From contig NZ_AWFI01000012.1 of the NCBI RefSeq assembly GCF_000682775.1, forward strand, positions 372,001 through 436,000: a DNA stretch of 64,000 nt. The letters run 5' to 3'. The number at the start of each line of letters is the position of its first letter. Position 1 is the stretch's first letter. This DNA is from Hyphomonas sp. L-53-1-40 (GTDB lineage Bacteria; Pseudomonadota; Alphaproteobacteria; Caulobacterales; Hyphomonadaceae). Under the pieces are notes generated by a model, which saw only the letters and a program-made list of their open reading frames with translations, had not been told where the DNA came from and searched no databases. A program made the position numbers and the translations under genes. Positions 63,151 to 64,000 of this stretch are shown piece after piece.

Positions 63151-64000
63151 CTAGCGTGGCAGCAGCGCCGTATCGCAATGCCAGCAAGCTTCGGCGCTGC
63201 CTGCGCCAATGGGGCTGCCGGGCGGGATATCGACTTCAGGTGTGGACGGCATGACGGGTAGAGATGGCCTGTCGAGATGGGCCGTAATACGACGGGAGAG
63301 CTCGTCCCGCACTGCCACATCCGCTGGATCAGCTCGCCGCGAACGGGACACAATCCGGCGCGCCAGAGCGCTGAGATATGCATTGGTCTGGATCACCGTT
63401 TCAGGCGTCGCATTTGTGTTTGCGGCAAGGTCTGTCAGTACGGAAACGTACCGCACTTGCTCGCGCCGCAGGATACTCGCCTGACGTGGCGTGTCAGCAT
63501 CTTTGAACAGCGCCTCCTCCACTTCGCGCAAGACATCACCAAAGCTCAGCGCGTTCGCGTCGCGGCGTTCAGTTTCGATCAGGCGTGCGACGCGCTGGGG
63601 ATGCAGCAAGGCGCCCAAGGTTTGTGAGGCTGATGTGTCAGCGGCTGTCAGAAGATCAAACATCGCCCCGGTTTCGCCTGGGAAATATTCCGCCCCCGCG
63701 CCCGCCCCACGGAACGACACCAGCGGCGGCGTCAACAGGTCGAGCGTCTGGTCTGGCAGATCAAGCACGGCCGGATCCAGCGTTGCCACCAGCGCACTGA
63801 GCGCGCCGCGTTGCTGATCTGCCGGTACGGGCGCTCCGCCAGTATTGGCCTGCCCCGTTTCGGCATAGTGGAAATCATAACCACCAATCATCTTCGCCGC
63901 CGCGTTCACCTGATAGCGATGATAAAGATAGATCGGCACGATCACCGCCCGCAGGCGCGAGGTCGGCTCGCCTGCCTGCAGCGCGCCGAGGCCGAACCGT
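63151..64000 (-). CDS. Zinc-dependent metalloprotease-like protein (DUF5117/DUF4953 type), C-terminal part
   Basis: The leftward frame remains open from the right edge. The visible C-terminal about 282 residues start with RFGLGALQAGEPTSRLRAV and VPIYLYHRYQVNAAAKMIGG, typical of the end of the DUF5117/DUF4953 peptidase family, and continue with helical sequence ending WHCDTALLPR. The expected metalloprotease domain lies further upstream, outside the window. Confidence 0.75.
   Translation of the reverse strand, partial: RFGLGALQAGEPTSRLRAVIVPIYLYHRYQVNAAAKMIGGYDFHYAETGQANTGGAPVPADQQRGALSALVATLDPAVLDLPDQTLDLLTPPLVSFRGAGAGAEYFPGETGAMFDLLTAADTSASQTLGALLHPQRVARLIETERRDANALSFGDVLREVEEALFKDADTPRQASILRREQVRYVSVLTDLAANTNATPETVIQTNAYLSALARRIVSRSRRADPADVAVRDELSRRITAHLDRPSLPVMPSTPEVDIPPGSPIGAGSAEACWHCDTALLPR

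Noticed and set aside
1-64000. CRISPR arrays, insertion sequences, prophage or integrative element
   Set aside because: No spaced direct repeats, transposase, integrase or phage structural genes were seen; the tRNA-Thr gene has no duplicated 3' end nearby that would mark an attachment site.

Overview
The window is GC-rich, densely coded bacterial chromosome and most resembles an alphaproteobacterium of the Hyphomonadaceae/Caulobacterales type. This is inference from gene content: DUF3126, xseB-ispA-dxs order, an LdtR-like MarR regulator, TonB-dependent receptors, queF, TamA/TamB, a PilZ protein and many small Ala/Glu-rich lipoproteins. No prophage, transposase, integrase or CRISPR array was seen. 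There is one tRNA gene, tRNA-Thr(UGU).

Layout. 1-2050: the end of a TonB-dependent receptor, a GlpQ-type lipoprotein phosphodiesterase and a DUF3126 gene, separated by facing terminators. 2128-8669: five leftward genes forming an envelope-associated set (OmpA-like protein, membrane-anchored repeat/coiled-coil protein with a C-terminal helix-hairpin-helix, exported caspase-FGE fusion, and two membrane proteins, the last split by an apparent frameshift). 8874-17026: cysE, an autoregulated tetR/adaptor/RND efflux operon, a nitroreductase, queF and a Ca/Na antiporter. 17247-23194: tamA-tamB. 23441-31699: an accessory metabolic region with an HTH regulator, LysR, cytochrome P450, MarR-like regulator, SnoaL-like protein, a second TonB receptor, a dienoyl-CoA isomerase-like crotonase and a peroxiredoxin. 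Three promoters in it share an AAAA(A/G)GGTC(C/T)T element, suggesting a small local regulon for uptake and oxidation of an unknown hydrophobic substrate.

32057-48675 is mainly housekeeping: tRNA-Thr, metG, a methyltransferase/aldo-keto reductase/acyl-CoA ligase operon, two paralogous lipoproteins, dxs, ispA, xseB, a histidine phosphatase, lepB, an MBL-fold hydrolase, gntK, an RluF-like pseudouridine synthase and a Bcr/CflA-type exporter. 48683-64000 carries an acyl-CoA dehydrogenase, a YceI lipoprotein beside a cytochrome b561-YceI fusion, a Sua5-type synthase, an FAD dehydrogenase, an M15-like protein, a HAD phosphatase, mutL, cytochrome c, an LdtR-like MarR regulator with operator-like repeats, a DUF805 protein, a 3-hydroxyisobutyryl-CoA hydrolase-like protein, a PilZ protein and the end of a DUF5117-type metalloprotease.

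The most notable points are: (1) mutL appears broken by an out-of-frame deletion of about 20-23 nt that removes the conserved segment after NRIAAG; (2) the exported caspase-FGE gene cluster; (3) the shared operator-like element in the P450/TonB/crotonase region; (4) a -1 frameshift in the last gene of the caspase cluster. Items 1 and 4 could be real mutations or consensus errors.
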